From Bombilactobacillus folatiphilus (GTDB lineage Bacteria; Bacillota; Bacilli; Lactobacillales; Lactobacillaceae): a DNA stretch of 64,000 nt. The stretch spans positions 558,001-622,000 of the forward strand of contig NZ_CP093366.1 in NCBI RefSeq assembly GCF_023380265.1, written 5' to 3'. Position 1 is the stretch's first letter. Each line of letters opens with the position of its first letter. Shown piece by piece: positions 1-8,022 of this stretch. The position numbers were made by a program, and so were the translations under genes. The notes beneath the pieces are model-generated. The model was not told the origin of the DNA. It saw only the letters and a program-made list of their open reading frames with translations, and made no database searches.

Positions 1-1
1 G

Positions 2-385
2 GAAGTGGTTTCTGATTTCACACTCCATTGCCCGTCTCCATGGAAGTTTAGTGACGTTAAGTCACTGACGGTAAGTGATGGGCAAACAATTAATGACCAC
101 TATCTGATTTATCCAGTCGTCCCTGAAAGTATTAGTTTTACTTCCACAAAAGCAAACTTTCAGTTTCAAAATGTAACTAGTGAACAAACATTTGGGTTAA
201 ACACGGCTCATACAAATGTGGTTCTAGCCCCGAATACTGGTGAAGTTAGTGCTAATGGTCAGTTAATATTGAATGATATCGTGCAATTTAGTGAATTGGA
301 GCAATTGAAAATTAAGAATGGTGATCAGATTAAGATTACAAATGGTAGTTCGGCAGTTATTCAGTATCGGAGATGGCTACTTTAA
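2..385 (+). CDS. Phage distal tail protein (Dit), C-terminal part
   Basis: The open frame runs in from the left edge, so only about the last 127 residues are present. They are beta-rich (for example FTLHCPSPWKFSD near the start and QIKITNGSSAVIQYRRWLL at the end), like the C-terminal half of Siphoviridae distal tail proteins. The next gene starts at the stop codon (TAATG) and is the tail endopeptidase, the usual Dit-Tal order of a tail module. Family assignment rests on this order and on general resemblance; no catalytic motif is expected. Dit forms the hexameric hub joining tail tube and baseplate. Confidence 0.65.
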   Translation, partial: EVVSDFTLHCPSPWKFSDVKSLTVSDGQTINDHYLIYPVVPESISFTSTKANFQFQNVTSEQTFGLNTAHTNVVLAPNTGEVSANGQLILNDIVQFSELEQLKIKNGDQIKITNGSSAVIQYRRWLL

Positions 386-2364
386 TGGGAACAACACTGT
401 TACTTTTAAATAAAAATGAAGAAGTCACTAAGCGAATCCCGCCCAAAGACCTAATTGAGTTGTTTGAAACTCAAGAATTACGGTCTAATGATCAATTAGA
501 AGGTACTTTATTAGCTAAAGATTATATGGCAGATTTCGATGACGCCAAATATGTTGGTGTGGAAATTAAAGATACCCGTGAGTATCACATTTATGCGCTG
601 ACCAGTTGGAAAGTCAATAACGACCACCAGATTACCTTTAGTGGGATTGACGAGGCTCATTTTGAATTAGATGCTGATGGTTTTATTCAAGACCGCCGGT
701 TTGTGATGAACGACTTTGCTAAGGTGATTCACCCCATTTTTGAAGACAGTCGGTGGGAGATTCGGTCAATTCCCACTGAAATCCCCGTGGGTACGATTAA
801 TTTTTATTTTGTCAGTCGGTTAGCGGCGTTAAAAGATGTAATTGACACGTTTGACGTTGATGTGGGTTTTAGTTATGTGATTGAAAATAATCAAATCACG
901 CATCGTTATGTCGATTTCTTTAATTCCATGGGCAAAGATAGTGGCAAGCGATTTGCCTATGGGTCAAATCTGTTGTCAGTGGTCAAAGAAACTTCTACCA
1001 CTGATTTATATACCGCCGTCGTCCCCCGTGGTGACGGGATTGCCAAACAAGATGAAGACGGCAATGATACCGGGGGATATAGTCGTAAGATTAATATTGC
1101 CGATGAAGTCTGGTCGAAAGCCAAGGGAGATCCCGTGGATAAACCACAAGGTCAACTCTATTTGGAAATTCCCGAACGCACCGCTCAATTTGGTTATCCA
1201 ACGGGGCGTCCGAAAGTGCTAATTAAGGACTATGACGGTATTAAGGATACAACTGATTTAATTAGGCAAGCGTATCTTGATTTGAAGGATATATCACGCC
1301 CCAAAGTGCAATTTACCAGTGATGTAATTAACCTTGGCACCGTTAGTTTGGGTGATGCAATCACCATTATCATGCCCCAATACCAGATTGAATACAAAAC
1401 GCGAATTTTCAAACTCAAAATTGACTTAGTCACAAATACGCGTTCGGTAGCGGAATTTGGTGATTATGTGGTTAAAACGGCAGGTCAACGTGCTTATGAT
1501 ATGTGGCTGAAACAAAAGAAACAACAGGATAATCAAGATGATGTTAATCAAGGTTTGAGTAATACGATTGACCAAAATAAAGACGACCAGGACGAGATTA
1601 ATCAGAATCAAGACCAAATTAATCAAGATACCACGGATAAAATTGATCAAAATCAGGAGATTCAAGACACAATTAATCAACAGCTGGAAGCGGCTGATCA
1701 AGAAGCTCAGAAATTAATTGAACAATGGCAGCAGCAATTAACCGACCAAATTAATCAAGCGCAACAAGATATTGGTGATTACATTCAAGGCCAAGATCAA
1801 CTTGGTGAAATTATATTTACAGGTAAAAATATGCTACCCACTAGAGGCAATATTTACAATATTGTGGCCCGCACGTCACTTGATAGCGGTAAAGGTCAGT
1901 TAATTTTCAACTCCAATGGCCTCGGATATTACGACGGCAATCGTTTAGTCAAAACCGCAGTTACCAACGATGGACGAGTATACGCTGATGCCATTACGGG
2001 CAATCAAATCACTGGTTTAACCATTAATAGTGGCACGCTTAAAAGTGGTCAGATTAGTGCTGCCAAAATTGATGGTTCGTATATTACGGGTGGGACGATT
2101 TACGGTACCAATATCAGCGGTGGAACGGTTACTGGTGTCAAGATTCAAGGTGGCACGATTAGCGGCAATACTACGATTGCATTAGGTGGAACACGAATTA
2201 CTAGTTACGGTATTTCTGTTCCAGAGTTAACGGTCACGGGTGAAATTAATGGAGTTCAAGCCATAGGCGTCAGTGATCATATGTACCTCGGCCAAAAACA
2301 ATTAACTTGGGATGGTTATTATCTTTATTATGGCGACCACCAAATAGCATTTTCAGAAAATTAG
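385..2364 (+). CDS. Phage tail endopeptidase / tail-associated lysin (Tal)
   Basis: A protein of about 659 residues. The first 360 or so resemble the prophage tail endopeptidase family (hub domain, beginning MGTTLLLLNKNEEVTKRIPP). Residues about 370-475 are a Q/D/N-rich heptad-like coiled coil (repeated NQ/DQ/IN units). The C-terminus carries tandem glycine-rich beta turns (GGTIYGTNISGG, GGTVTGVKIQGG), as in tail tip or fibre stems. Two starts are possible: ATG 373 and ATG 385; 385 overlaps the upstream stop as TAATG and has GGAG 12 nt upstream, so I prefer it. It should sit below Dit at the tail tip. No clear peptidoglycan-hydrolase catalytic motif is visible, so actual lysin activity is not shown. 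Confidence 0.75.
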   Translation: MGTTLLLLNKNEEVTKRIPPKDLIELFETQELRSNDQLEGTLLAKDYMADFDDAKYVGVEIKDTREYHIYALTSWKVNNDHQITFSGIDEAHFELDADGFIQDRRFVMNDFAKVIHPIFEDSRWEIRSIPTEIPVGTINFYFVSRLAALKDVIDTFDVDVGFSYVIENNQITHRYVDFFNSMGKDSGKRFAYGSNLLSVVKETSTTDLYTAVVPRGDGIAKQDEDGNDTGGYSRKINIADEVWSKAKGDPVDKPQGQLYLEIPERTAQFGYPTGRPKVLIKDYDGIKDTTDLIRQAYLDLKDISRPKVQFTSDVINLGTVSLGDAITIIMPQYQIEYKTRIFKLKIDLVTNTRSVAEFGDYVVKTAGQRAYDMWLKQKKQQDNQDDVNQGLSNTIDQNKDDQDEINQNQDQINQDTTDKIDQNQEIQDTINQQLEAADQEAQKLIEQWQQQLTDQINQAQQDIGDYIQGQDQLGEIIFTGKNMLPTRGNIYNIVARTSLDSGKGQLIFNSNGLGYYDGNRLVKTAVTNDGRVYADAITGNQITGLTINSGTLKSGQISAAKIDGSYITGGTIYGTNISGGTVTGVKIQGGTISGNTTIALGGTRITSYGISVPELTVTGEINGVQAIGVSDHMYLGQKQLTWDGYYLYYGDHQIAFSEN

Positions 2365-2379
2365 GGAGGATAAATTTGC

Positions 2380-2601
2380 ATGTTACGGAAACAAGAAAAA
2401 ATTATTAATTTAACTGGACAATCTTTAGATGAAAATAAAAATCGATTAGCAACTTTTAGCGCTGTGATTTATTCCGATAGTAATCACTATTCAATAACGC
2501 AGTCCGTAGACGCCGTTATTGATGGACAGAAAAAACAGGTGGATACCGATTTTAAAGAATTTAAAGCGAGTGTTGAAGCTGTACTAGATGGAGGTCAATG
2601 A
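2380..2601 (+). CDS. Small phage tail-module protein, unknown function
   Basis: A 73-residue protein (begins MLRKQEKIINLTGQSLDENKN) preceded by a strong GGGAGGA ribosome site. It lies between the tail endopeptidase and the baseplate genes, and its stop overlaps the start of the next small gene (TGATG). It is hydrophilic with no signal or membrane segment. Small proteins in this position are common in lactobacillar siphophages; no function can be assigned. Confidence 0.7.
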   Translation: MLRKQEKIINLTGQSLDENKNRLATFSAVIYSDSNHYSITQSVDAVIDGQKKQVDTDFKEFKASVEAVLDGGQ

Positions 2602-2765
2602 TGGATTATCAAGCAGTTGCTACCAAATTAGCGATTAAGGTAGCTAATTTGGAATTAGCTAATTCAATCTTGGAATCAAACAACGACGCACAAGCCCAAG
2701 TTATTAATGATCTAAAGTTGAAACATCCTGGAGATTTTGACAGCGATGAGACGGGAGGTAATTAA
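2601..2765 (+). CDS. Very small phage tail-module protein (54 aa)
   Basis: A 54-codon frame starting ATG GAT TAT CAA, with GGAGGTCA directly upstream inside the preceding gene. Its stop TAA shares its last base with the ATG of the next gene. Both ends are translationally coupled (TGATG and TAATG), which supports a real gene despite its size. The protein is a predicted amphipathic helix (KLAIKVANLELANSILESN) with an acidic tail. Function unknown; small coiled-coil proteins encoded just before baseplate/receptor-binding genes are common in such phages. Confidence 0.65.
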   Translation: MDYQAVATKLAIKVANLELANSILESNNDAQAQVINDLKLKHPGDFDSDETGGN

Positions 2766-3814
2766 TGTCCAAAGTATTTAATTTGAAGTTAAGTGTTGGA
2801 CAACAACACTTTGGCGAAAACAGTCCCGTGATTATTCGTCAAAACGATGTTGGTACCCAAATTAGTGCTCAAATTCTAACTGATGATAGCACTCCATATG
2901 ATTTAACTGATTGCACGATTACTTTTAATATACGGATCTGTGGCGGAGAAGCGGTAACCATGGAGCCAGCTACAGTTGTTGATGCCGTCGATGGGAAGAT
3001 CAATTATTCTTTAACAACCGATGATAGTAAGTACGCAGGGAATGCCGAAAATGCTTATTTTCGAATTGAAAATACCAAAACGAGTGTAATTGAAACCACT
3101 GGGCAAGTGGATTTGCGTGTGTTAGAAGCAGCGATGATTACTGATGATGATTACATTATCAAAGTTAGCGATTTCAAGCATAAAACCAAAGGGGATTTTG
3201 CTATCAATCCTAATTTGATTGGTATAAGTTGGTTTGTTTATGCTAATAAGGATGAGTTGTATTTACAATGGCCCTCAGATGAAATTTCACAAAAGTTATA
3301 TGATAAATTCAATAATCCTAAGCCAGGGGTTAACATTTATGAGATTAATAATGAACGTAGTCGCTATATTATTTTTGCTTTTAAAATACCGTTAAATACA
3401 ACCAAAATTTTGGTCAAAAATTTTGATCCAATTCTTCCATTTGGGAAAACTAGATCTATTGTTAAATTTACCAAAAAAGATAATTCAATTAATCCAGGTG
3501 GTTTCAATCTACATTACATTCAAATATACGATATAGATTCCGCTACTAAAATTCCAGGGATAAATATGCTTGAGAAGAATATAAATGGTGACGTGATGAA
3601 TTTCTCAATAGATTTAACAATTAATCCAGATGTTTTAACTTTAGATAACTATTTTCTTTTGGCAACGAGTATTGGTACAAAAAATCGAAAATATGCCTCA
3701 TATAATGAATCACAAGGTTTTAGACTAGACAATCCTTCTCAAAATTCAATAAGCGAAGGGCTAACTTGGTTACCGTCTCAAATAGAGGTGATTAGCTATG
3801 TTTTACCCAAATGA
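2765..3814 (+). CDS. Phage baseplate upper protein, BppU-like, paralog 1
   Basis: A 349-residue protein. The first 130 or so residues are a BppU-type N-terminal domain (NSPVIIRQNDVGTQISAQIL, then PYDLTDCTITFNI) that docks on the baseplate; the rest is variable and presumably faces the host surface. The N-terminal domain is closely repeated in the next gene, while the C-terminal halves differ strongly, so the two look like a duplication with diverged outer parts. It is translationally coupled to the small gene before it. Exact receptor or partner unknown. Confidence 0.75.
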   Translation: MSKVFNLKLSVGQQHFGENSPVIIRQNDVGTQISAQILTDDSTPYDLTDCTITFNIRICGGEAVTMEPATVVDAVDGKINYSLTTDDSKYAGNAENAYFRIENTKTSVIETTGQVDLRVLEAAMITDDDYIIKVSDFKHKTKGDFAINPNLIGISWFVYANKDELYLQWPSDEISQKLYDKFNNPKPGVNIYEINNERSRYIIFAFKIPLNTTKILVKNFDPILPFGKTRSIVKFTKKDNSINPGGFNLHYIQIYDIDSATKIPGINMLEKNINGDVMNFSIDLTINPDVLTLDNYFLLATSIGTKNRKYASYNESQGFRLDNPSQNSISEGLTWLPSQIEVISYVLPK

Positions 3815-3825
3815 GGAGTGATAAT

Positions 3826-4941
3826 ATGGCGAAAATATTTAGTGTTAACTTTAACTTGTCACATAAGTACAGCGGTGAAAACAATCCTATAGTTATTCGC
3901 CAAAACGATGTTGGTACGCAGATTAGCGCTCAAATTCTAGTTGATGACGATACTCCATATGATTTGACAGACTGTAATATCACTTTCAATCTCAAACTTC
4001 AAGGTCACACAGCTGTTCTAAATGAAGAAGTTCAAATTACAAATGCTAAGCAAGGTTTAGTAAATTATCTTTTCACATCTAAAGTTACAAAATTTTCGGG
4101 TTATGCTAAGCATGCATATTTTCAAATTAGTGATTCAAAAACCAAAGTAGTTGAATCGACTGGTGATATTGATTTAAAAATTTTGCCTAGTTTTCCTATA
4201 TTGCCAGATAAGGACGATAATTTTAAAACAGAGACATTTAAAATAATTAATGGTTCTGATGGTTTTGATAATAATATTAATTTGATTACTAATTGGGATA
4301 CTTATAACTATTTGTTCCCAGTATTAAATTCTACTACCCCACAACCGTTAGTTACTAATTCTGACATCTATAAAACTTTTCGTGATAATCAGCAATCTGA
4401 AAACTTTTTTCAATTTATTAGTAATAATACCAGCCCTATCGTGGTATTTGCGTATGCTTTGAAAGTACATCCTAAAGCTTCCAAAATTCGGATTAGTAAT
4501 ATGGGAAATATTATAGGCAATGTTCTTTTCACAGGCAAATGCAATAGCTTTGGATTAACTGACAAATATGGAATTGTTTACTATGATTGGATGCGGCGTT
4601 ACGCCAAAAAGATTGTCCCAATAAATGCTCTCTACTTTAATGGTCAAGATTCTTTAGATTATCCAGAGGTTACAACTTTATCAATTGATGAAAATGGGAA
4701 TGCGGATTCAATTGAGGTTGATCTTACCAAAAATAGAAGATTATTAACCACTGATAATTATTTTATGCTTTATAGTAATGATGTGGAAAATACCAAAGAT
4801 TATATTAAATATCAAAATTTAGATCCCAGGCTGGGCGATTTGGAATATGAAAATCCACATGATAAAAACCCTCATATTTTATATCACTATTTTTGTATTT
4901 ATAATCCCCAATTAGAAATCACTAGCTATTACAAAGACTAA
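3826..4941 (+). CDS. Phage baseplate upper protein, BppU-like, paralog 2; contains the spacer-6 protospacer
   Basis: A 371-residue protein starting MAKIFSVNFNLSHKYSGE, with AGGAG about 10 nt upstream; an earlier in-frame ATG at 3811 overlaps the previous stop and is less likely. The N-terminal 130 residues repeat the BppU domain of the preceding gene (PIVIRQNDVGTQISAQIL, PYDLTDCNITFNL); the C-terminal 240 are divergent. Bases 4429-4458, encoding TSPIVVFAYA, match CRISPR spacer 6 of this same window at 27 of 30 positions. Followed by a terminator hairpin, so it closes a transcription block. Confidence 0.75.
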   Translation: MAKIFSVNFNLSHKYSGENNPIVIRQNDVGTQISAQILVDDDTPYDLTDCNITFNLKLQGHTAVLNEEVQITNAKQGLVNYLFTSKVTKFSGYAKHAYFQISDSKTKVVESTGDIDLKILPSFPILPDKDDNFKTETFKIINGSDGFDNNINLITNWDTYNYLFPVLNSTTPQPLVTNSDIYKTFRDNQQSENFFQFISNNTSPIVVFAYALKVHPKASKIRISNMGNIIGNVLFTGKCNSFGLTDKYGIVYYDWMRRYAKKIVPINALYFNGQDSLDYPEVTTLSIDENGNADSIEVDLTKNRRLLTTDNYFMLYSNDVENTKDYIKYQNLDPRLGDLEYENPHDKNPHILYHYFCIYNPQLEITSYYKD

Positions 4942-4968
4942 CTCAACAATCAGTTGGGTTATTTTTTT
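4940..4968 (+). terminator. Rho-independent terminator after baseplate genes
   Basis: Inverted repeat AACTCAAC / GTTGGGTT (one G-U pair) followed by ATTTTTTT, beginning at the stop codon of the second baseplate gene and before the lysis-side genes. Confidence 0.75.
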
Positions 4969-4994
4969 ACACAAAATTAAGGTGGTGATGTATA

Positions 4995-5333
4995 TTGCAT
5001 GTATTTTTAGGTCTAAGTTGGGATGAATGGGCTTCAATCTTAGCGATTCTAACCGGATTATGTGGCTTGATTATGTGGATCTTCCGCATGGCTTCTAAAT
5101 CAATTGTTGCACCCTTGACAAGGTCACTGAATCAACTAAGTCAAACGATTCAAAATTTCAAGCAGGATTACAAAACAGATTATTCTAACGTCCAAAAGCA
5201 GATTAGTGATGTCCAAGCACAACTGAATGAACAACAAGAAGAAATTGACGAGTGTAAAGAATCAGAGGTTGATCAGGATAAGCGACTTACAATTATTGAA
5301 TATGAAAGAGGCAAACATGGATTGGATAAATAG
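4995..5333 (+). CDS. Phage membrane-anchored coiled-coil protein, possible lysis accessory
   Basis: A 112-residue protein starting at TTG 4995 with AAGGTGGTG about 8 nt upstream; no better start is visible. Residues about 10-33 form one hydrophobic segment (WASILAILTGLCGLIMWIF); residues about 45-100 are a hydrophilic coiled coil (LNQLSQTIQNF, QKQISDVQAQLNEQQEEID). Its 3' end overlaps the holin start (5317). One membrane segment plus coiled coil next to a holin recalls XhlA-type lysis accessory proteins, but homology cannot be confirmed here. Confidence 0.65.
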   Translation: MHVFLGLSWDEWASILAILTGLCGLIMWIFRMASKSIVAPLTRSLNQLSQTIQNFKQDYKTDYSNVQKQISDVQAQLNEQQEEIDECKESEVDQDKRLTIIEYERGKHGLDK

Positions 5334-5709
5334 TTTAAATTTAGGTAGCAGTATGGAAATAGTTTTAATCGGAGCATTGTGTTTGATGCTGACACAAGCA
5401 ATCAAGCAAACCAAATTAAATAATCATTGGCTACCGTGGGTAGCTATGGCATTAGGAGTTTTAATTGCCTTATTAGTGGGCGCAAGTCAAGGCGATACAC
5501 ATTATTGGTCACTAATTATTTTAGGCTTATTAATTGGTGGATTTAGTGCAGGTTTATTTGATGGCTTCAAGGCACCATTTCAAGCTTATCAAACTAATAA
5601 ATCTACTAATAATGCTCCAGAAACACCAGTGCAATGGCAACCCAGTTCAGCCCAGCTAAACGAAAGTGCCAAAGATGAGGGGAGTGTGCCGAAAGATGCA
5701 AATCAATAA
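5317..5709 (+). CDS. Phage holin
   Basis: About 130 residues from ATG 5317 (MDWINSLNLGSS), preceded by AGAGG; a longer in-frame extension from 5227 lies wholly inside the previous gene and lacks a ribosome site. Three hydrophobic segments (about residues 14-30, 38-55 and 62-82) are followed by a hydrophilic tail rich in N, P, Q and S. Size, topology and position directly before the endolysin, overlapping it by 14 nt, identify it as a holin, probably of the Listeria A118-like type (QAIKQTKLNNHWLPWVA). It would form the membrane hole that releases endolysin. Confidence 0.8.
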   Translation: MDWINSLNLGSSMEIVLIGALCLMLTQAIKQTKLNNHWLPWVAMALGVLIALLVGASQGDTHYWSLIILGLLIGGFSAGLFDGFKAPFQAYQTNKSTNNAPETPVQWQPSSAQLNESAKDEGSVPKDANQ

Positions 5710-6658
5710 AGATTATGTATTAGGAGATAATGAAGGGGATGCTCGTACCGCGCAAAATTATTATGTTATTTTGCATGAATCGGGTAATGCCAACGATTGT
5801 AATGATCCAAATGCTATTTTGCATGAAGTGCAATATATGCGCAATAACTACAACAATGCTTACGTTACCCATTTTGTGGGTGGCGGCGGTCAAGTCTATC
5901 AGATTGGTGAGCCGGGATATGTATCGTGGGGAGCTTTGTCGGCTAATCCGTACGCCCCGGCACAGATTGAATTGGCAGAAACTAATGATCCAGAAACATT
6001 TAAAAAAGATTATGTAGCATATGTAACTTTAGCCCGTGATTTGGCTAATCAGTATGGCATTCCTTTGACCTTGGATGCGGGTGGTGCAGGAACACCTGGT
6101 ATTAAATCCCACCAATGGGTGACAAATAATTATGATGGCGATCATGTTGATCCGTATCCTTATTTTAGTAAGCACGGTATCACTCAAGAACAGTTAGCTC
6201 ATGATTTGGCGAATGGTATAGCTGAACAAACAGATACTATTAACAATGTGATTACTGTTGACGTGGGTTCGGATGGTGTTTCTACTGTTTTATTTAATAA
6301 AACTGATCCATTGGATACTACTTGGTGTTCGCACGGATCGTCATGGAAATCTTTTGGAATTATCGGTGATAAATTAAATCGTCCGATGTTCAAAGTTGCC
6401 GAAGATATTTATATTCCACAACGCTGTACCACTTTGAAAAACATTGTTCAGATAAATTATGCAGCTGGTTATGGTGTCAATGCAGTGGACAAGAAGGGCA
6501 AAGAACTTCCGGGTACTAATAGTAAATTTAAAGCCGGTACAAAATGGGCTACAGAAGATAAATTATATAATTTGCCTAAAGTTGGATTAGCTTATAAAGT
6601 TTCTACTAATGAATATATTGCTGTTAAATATCAGGTGGGTTCTGGATTTCAAGGATAG
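5696..6658 (+). CDS. Phage endolysin: N-acetylmuramoyl-L-alanine amidase with C-terminal binding region
   Basis: About 320 residues from ATG 5696 (MQINKDYVLGDNEGD), with GAGGGGA 12 nt upstream; overlaps the holin gene. The N-terminal 170 residues form an Amidase_2/PGRP-like domain: ILHESGNAND carries the first zinc histidine, GIKSHQWVTNN and GDHVDPYPYF the other conserved histidines. The C-terminal 130 residues (NYAAGYGVNAVDKKGKEL, FKAGTKWATEDKL) resemble SLAP or SH3b-type wall-binding repeats of lactobacillar lysins; which of the two is uncertain. It cleaves the MurNAc-L-Ala bond in peptidoglycan after holin action. It is the last prophage gene before the tRNA-Leu attachment site. Confidence 0.88.
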   Translation: MQINKDYVLGDNEGDARTAQNYYVILHESGNANDCNDPNAILHEVQYMRNNYNNAYVTHFVGGGGQVYQIGEPGYVSWGALSANPYAPAQIELAETNDPETFKKDYVAYVTLARDLANQYGIPLTLDAGGAGTPGIKSHQWVTNNYDGDHVDPYPYFSKHGITQEQLAHDLANGIAEQTDTINNVITVDVGSDGVSTVLFNKTDPLDTTWCSHGSSWKSFGIIGDKLNRPMFKVAEDIYIPQRCTTLKNIVQINYAAGYGVNAVDKKGKELPGTNSKFKAGTKWATEDKLYNLPKVGLAYKVSTNEYIAVKYQVGSGFQG

Positions 6659-6663
6659 TAAAA

Positions 6664-6682
6664 AGCCTCCCAAGGGGAGGTA
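6664..6682 (+). terminator. Hairpin at the end of the lysis cassette
   Basis: Perfect inverted repeat CCTCCC / GGGAGG a few bases after the endolysin stop. The following TATACATAGTTTT is only a weak U-tract, so termination strength is uncertain. Confidence 0.5.
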
Positions 6683-6849
6683 TACATAGTTTTAGATAAA
6701 ATGTTCATTTTGAACAAATTTATTCAGTATTAATAATTCTTGTGTTTAAATTTTTCTTCGGTACAATGAAATCAGTGGTCTTCAAATAAGTCATGGTGAA
6801 CATTTGGTGAACAAATTGCTTTGAAAAGTTGATTTGTTAGGTATTAGAA
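6683..6849. other. Prophage right junction region
   Basis: No gene is visible between the endolysin hairpin and the tRNA-Leu 3' end. A direct repeat GGTGAACA occurs twice near 6790-6815. This is where the prophage/chromosome junction (attR) should lie if the phage integrated into the tRNA 3' end; the left attachment site is outside the window, so the core cannot be defined. Confidence 0.4.
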
Positions 6850-6933
6850 TGCCGTTGACAGGAGTCGAACCTGCACATGGAAACCCATACAGCGACCTGA
6901 ACGCTGCGCGTCTGCCAATTCCGCCACAACGGC
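6850..6933 (-). tRNA. tRNA-Leu (anticodon CAG)
   Basis: Minus-strand cloverleaf of 84 nt: acceptor GCCGTTG pairing with CAACGGC, anticodon stem CAGCG/CGCTG with loop TTCAGGT (anticodon CAG), a long variable arm as expected for leucine, and T-loop TTCGACT. No CCA is encoded. Its 3' end points at the prophage, consistent with a phage integration site. Confidence 0.95.
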
Positions 6934-6991
6934 TTTACAAATAATTATTGTACCAAACTTAACGATAAAAGTAACTAGGAATTTGAAGAAA

Positions 6992-7834
6992 ATGATAAAA
7001 TTGACGACTGAAATATTAAAACAGGTGATTCAAGTTAGACCGAATAATTCTTACAAGGGGACTTTTGGCAAATGTTTGCTGATTGCCGGCAGTGCTCAAT
7101 ATGGCGGTGCGGCGTTGTTAGCTTCGTCAGCAGCGGTGTATTCAGGAGCGGGATTAGTGACGTTAGCCACGGATCCAATCAATTTTACTAGTTCTAAAAC
7201 ACGTTTGCCTGAAGTAATGAATTTAGATTTAAAGCAGTCAAAATTAATTTTAGAGCTGGCAAAGCAAGTACAAGTCGTAGCATTTGGTCCCGGACTGCTA
7301 ATTAATGAAGTTAATAGTCGATTGTTGGAGAAAATAATTGAGCAGATGAAGCCAGAACAAACTTTAATTTTAGACGCTAGTGGGTTTGGAATTATCAAAA
7401 CTTTCCAAGTCAACTTAAAATTATTGCAAGCGCAATTGATTTTGACACCACATGTTGGTGAATGGCAACATGTCAGTGAGTTGGCAGTTTCGCAACAAAC
7501 GTCCAAGAATAATCAGCGGCAATTAGATTTATTAACGCCAGCTGGAGCGGCATTAGTTTTAAAGGGTGCGCCGTCACATATTTATTTTAGCCAAACAGAG
7601 ACCATTTTTGAAAATACTTTGGGAACGCCGGCCATGGCAACTGGTGGGATGGGTGATGCTTTGACCGGTATTTTGGCAGGTTTTGTAGCTCAATTCGGTT
7701 GGCAACCAGAAGTTGTTTTAGCAGCCGTGTTTGCGCATAGTTATCTAGCCCAAGAGTTGGCGCAAAAGCAATATGTTGTATTACCAAGTCAGTTGGTTCA
7801 AGCGTTGCCAATATTTATGAAACAATGGGAATAA
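6992..7834 (+). CDS. nnrD: ADP-dependent NAD(P)H-hydrate dehydratase
   Basis: About 280 residues of the YjeF C-terminal / carbohydrate kinase-like family. Visible motifs: TFGKCLLIAGSAQYGGAALL near residue 25, AFGPGL near 92, ILDASG near 120, LTPHVGEW near 145, and GGMGDALTGILAGFVAQ near 215, the last being the nucleotide-binding/catalytic Asp region. It repairs hydrated NAD(P)H to NAD(P)H. Start ATG 6992 has AGGA 11 nt upstream; an in-frame TTG at 6983 is too close to it. Single gene between two minus-strand tRNAs. The NnrE epimerase domain is not fused, as usual in lactobacilli. Confidence 0.9.
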   Translation: MIKLTTEILKQVIQVRPNNSYKGTFGKCLLIAGSAQYGGAALLASSAAVYSGAGLVTLATDPINFTSSKTRLPEVMNLDLKQSKLILELAKQVQVVAFGPGLLINEVNSRLLEKIIEQMKPEQTLILDASGFGIIKTFQVNLKLLQAQLILTPHVGEWQHVSELAVSQQTSKNNQRQLDLLTPAGAALVLKGAPSHIYFSQTETIFENTLGTPAMATGGMGDALTGILAGFVAQFGWQPEVVLAAVFAHSYLAQELAQKQYVVLPSQLVQALPIFMKQWE

Positions 7835-7870
7835 AAATAGCCATCCTCTGAACTAGAAGATGACTTACGA

Positions 7871-7941
7871 AGCGGATGACGAGAATCGAACTCGCGACGC
7901 CAGCTTGGGAAGCTGAAGTTTTACCATTAAACTACATCCGC
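7871..7941 (-). tRNA. tRNA-Gly (anticodon CCC)
   Basis: A 71-nt minus-strand cloverleaf: acceptor GCGGATG with CATCCGC, anticodon loop TTCCCAA (CCC), T-loop TTCGATT. No CCA is encoded. It reads GGG codons. Confidence 0.95.
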
Positions 7942-8022
7942 AATATATTTAAACATTATACACCTTTTGGTGAAAAATGGTTAACTTTTTTTGATATTTA
8001 ATGTTCTATCAGGCATAATAAT

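Noticed and set aside
2455..2466. A 9-base match of spacer 1 (TTAGCGCTG) to the small tail-module gene.
   Set aside because: No similarity outside the 9-mer; chance level.
5407..5418. A 12-base match between the reverse complement of spacers 3/4 and the holin gene, in the frame encoding QTKL.
   Set aside because: Only about 15 of 30 positions agree overall; a 12-mer is expected by chance when eight spacers are compared with both strands of 64 kb.
7096..7506. A 136-codon minus-strand frame inside nnrD.
   Set aside because: Fully opposite a well-supported conserved gene, with no ribosome site or family resemblance.
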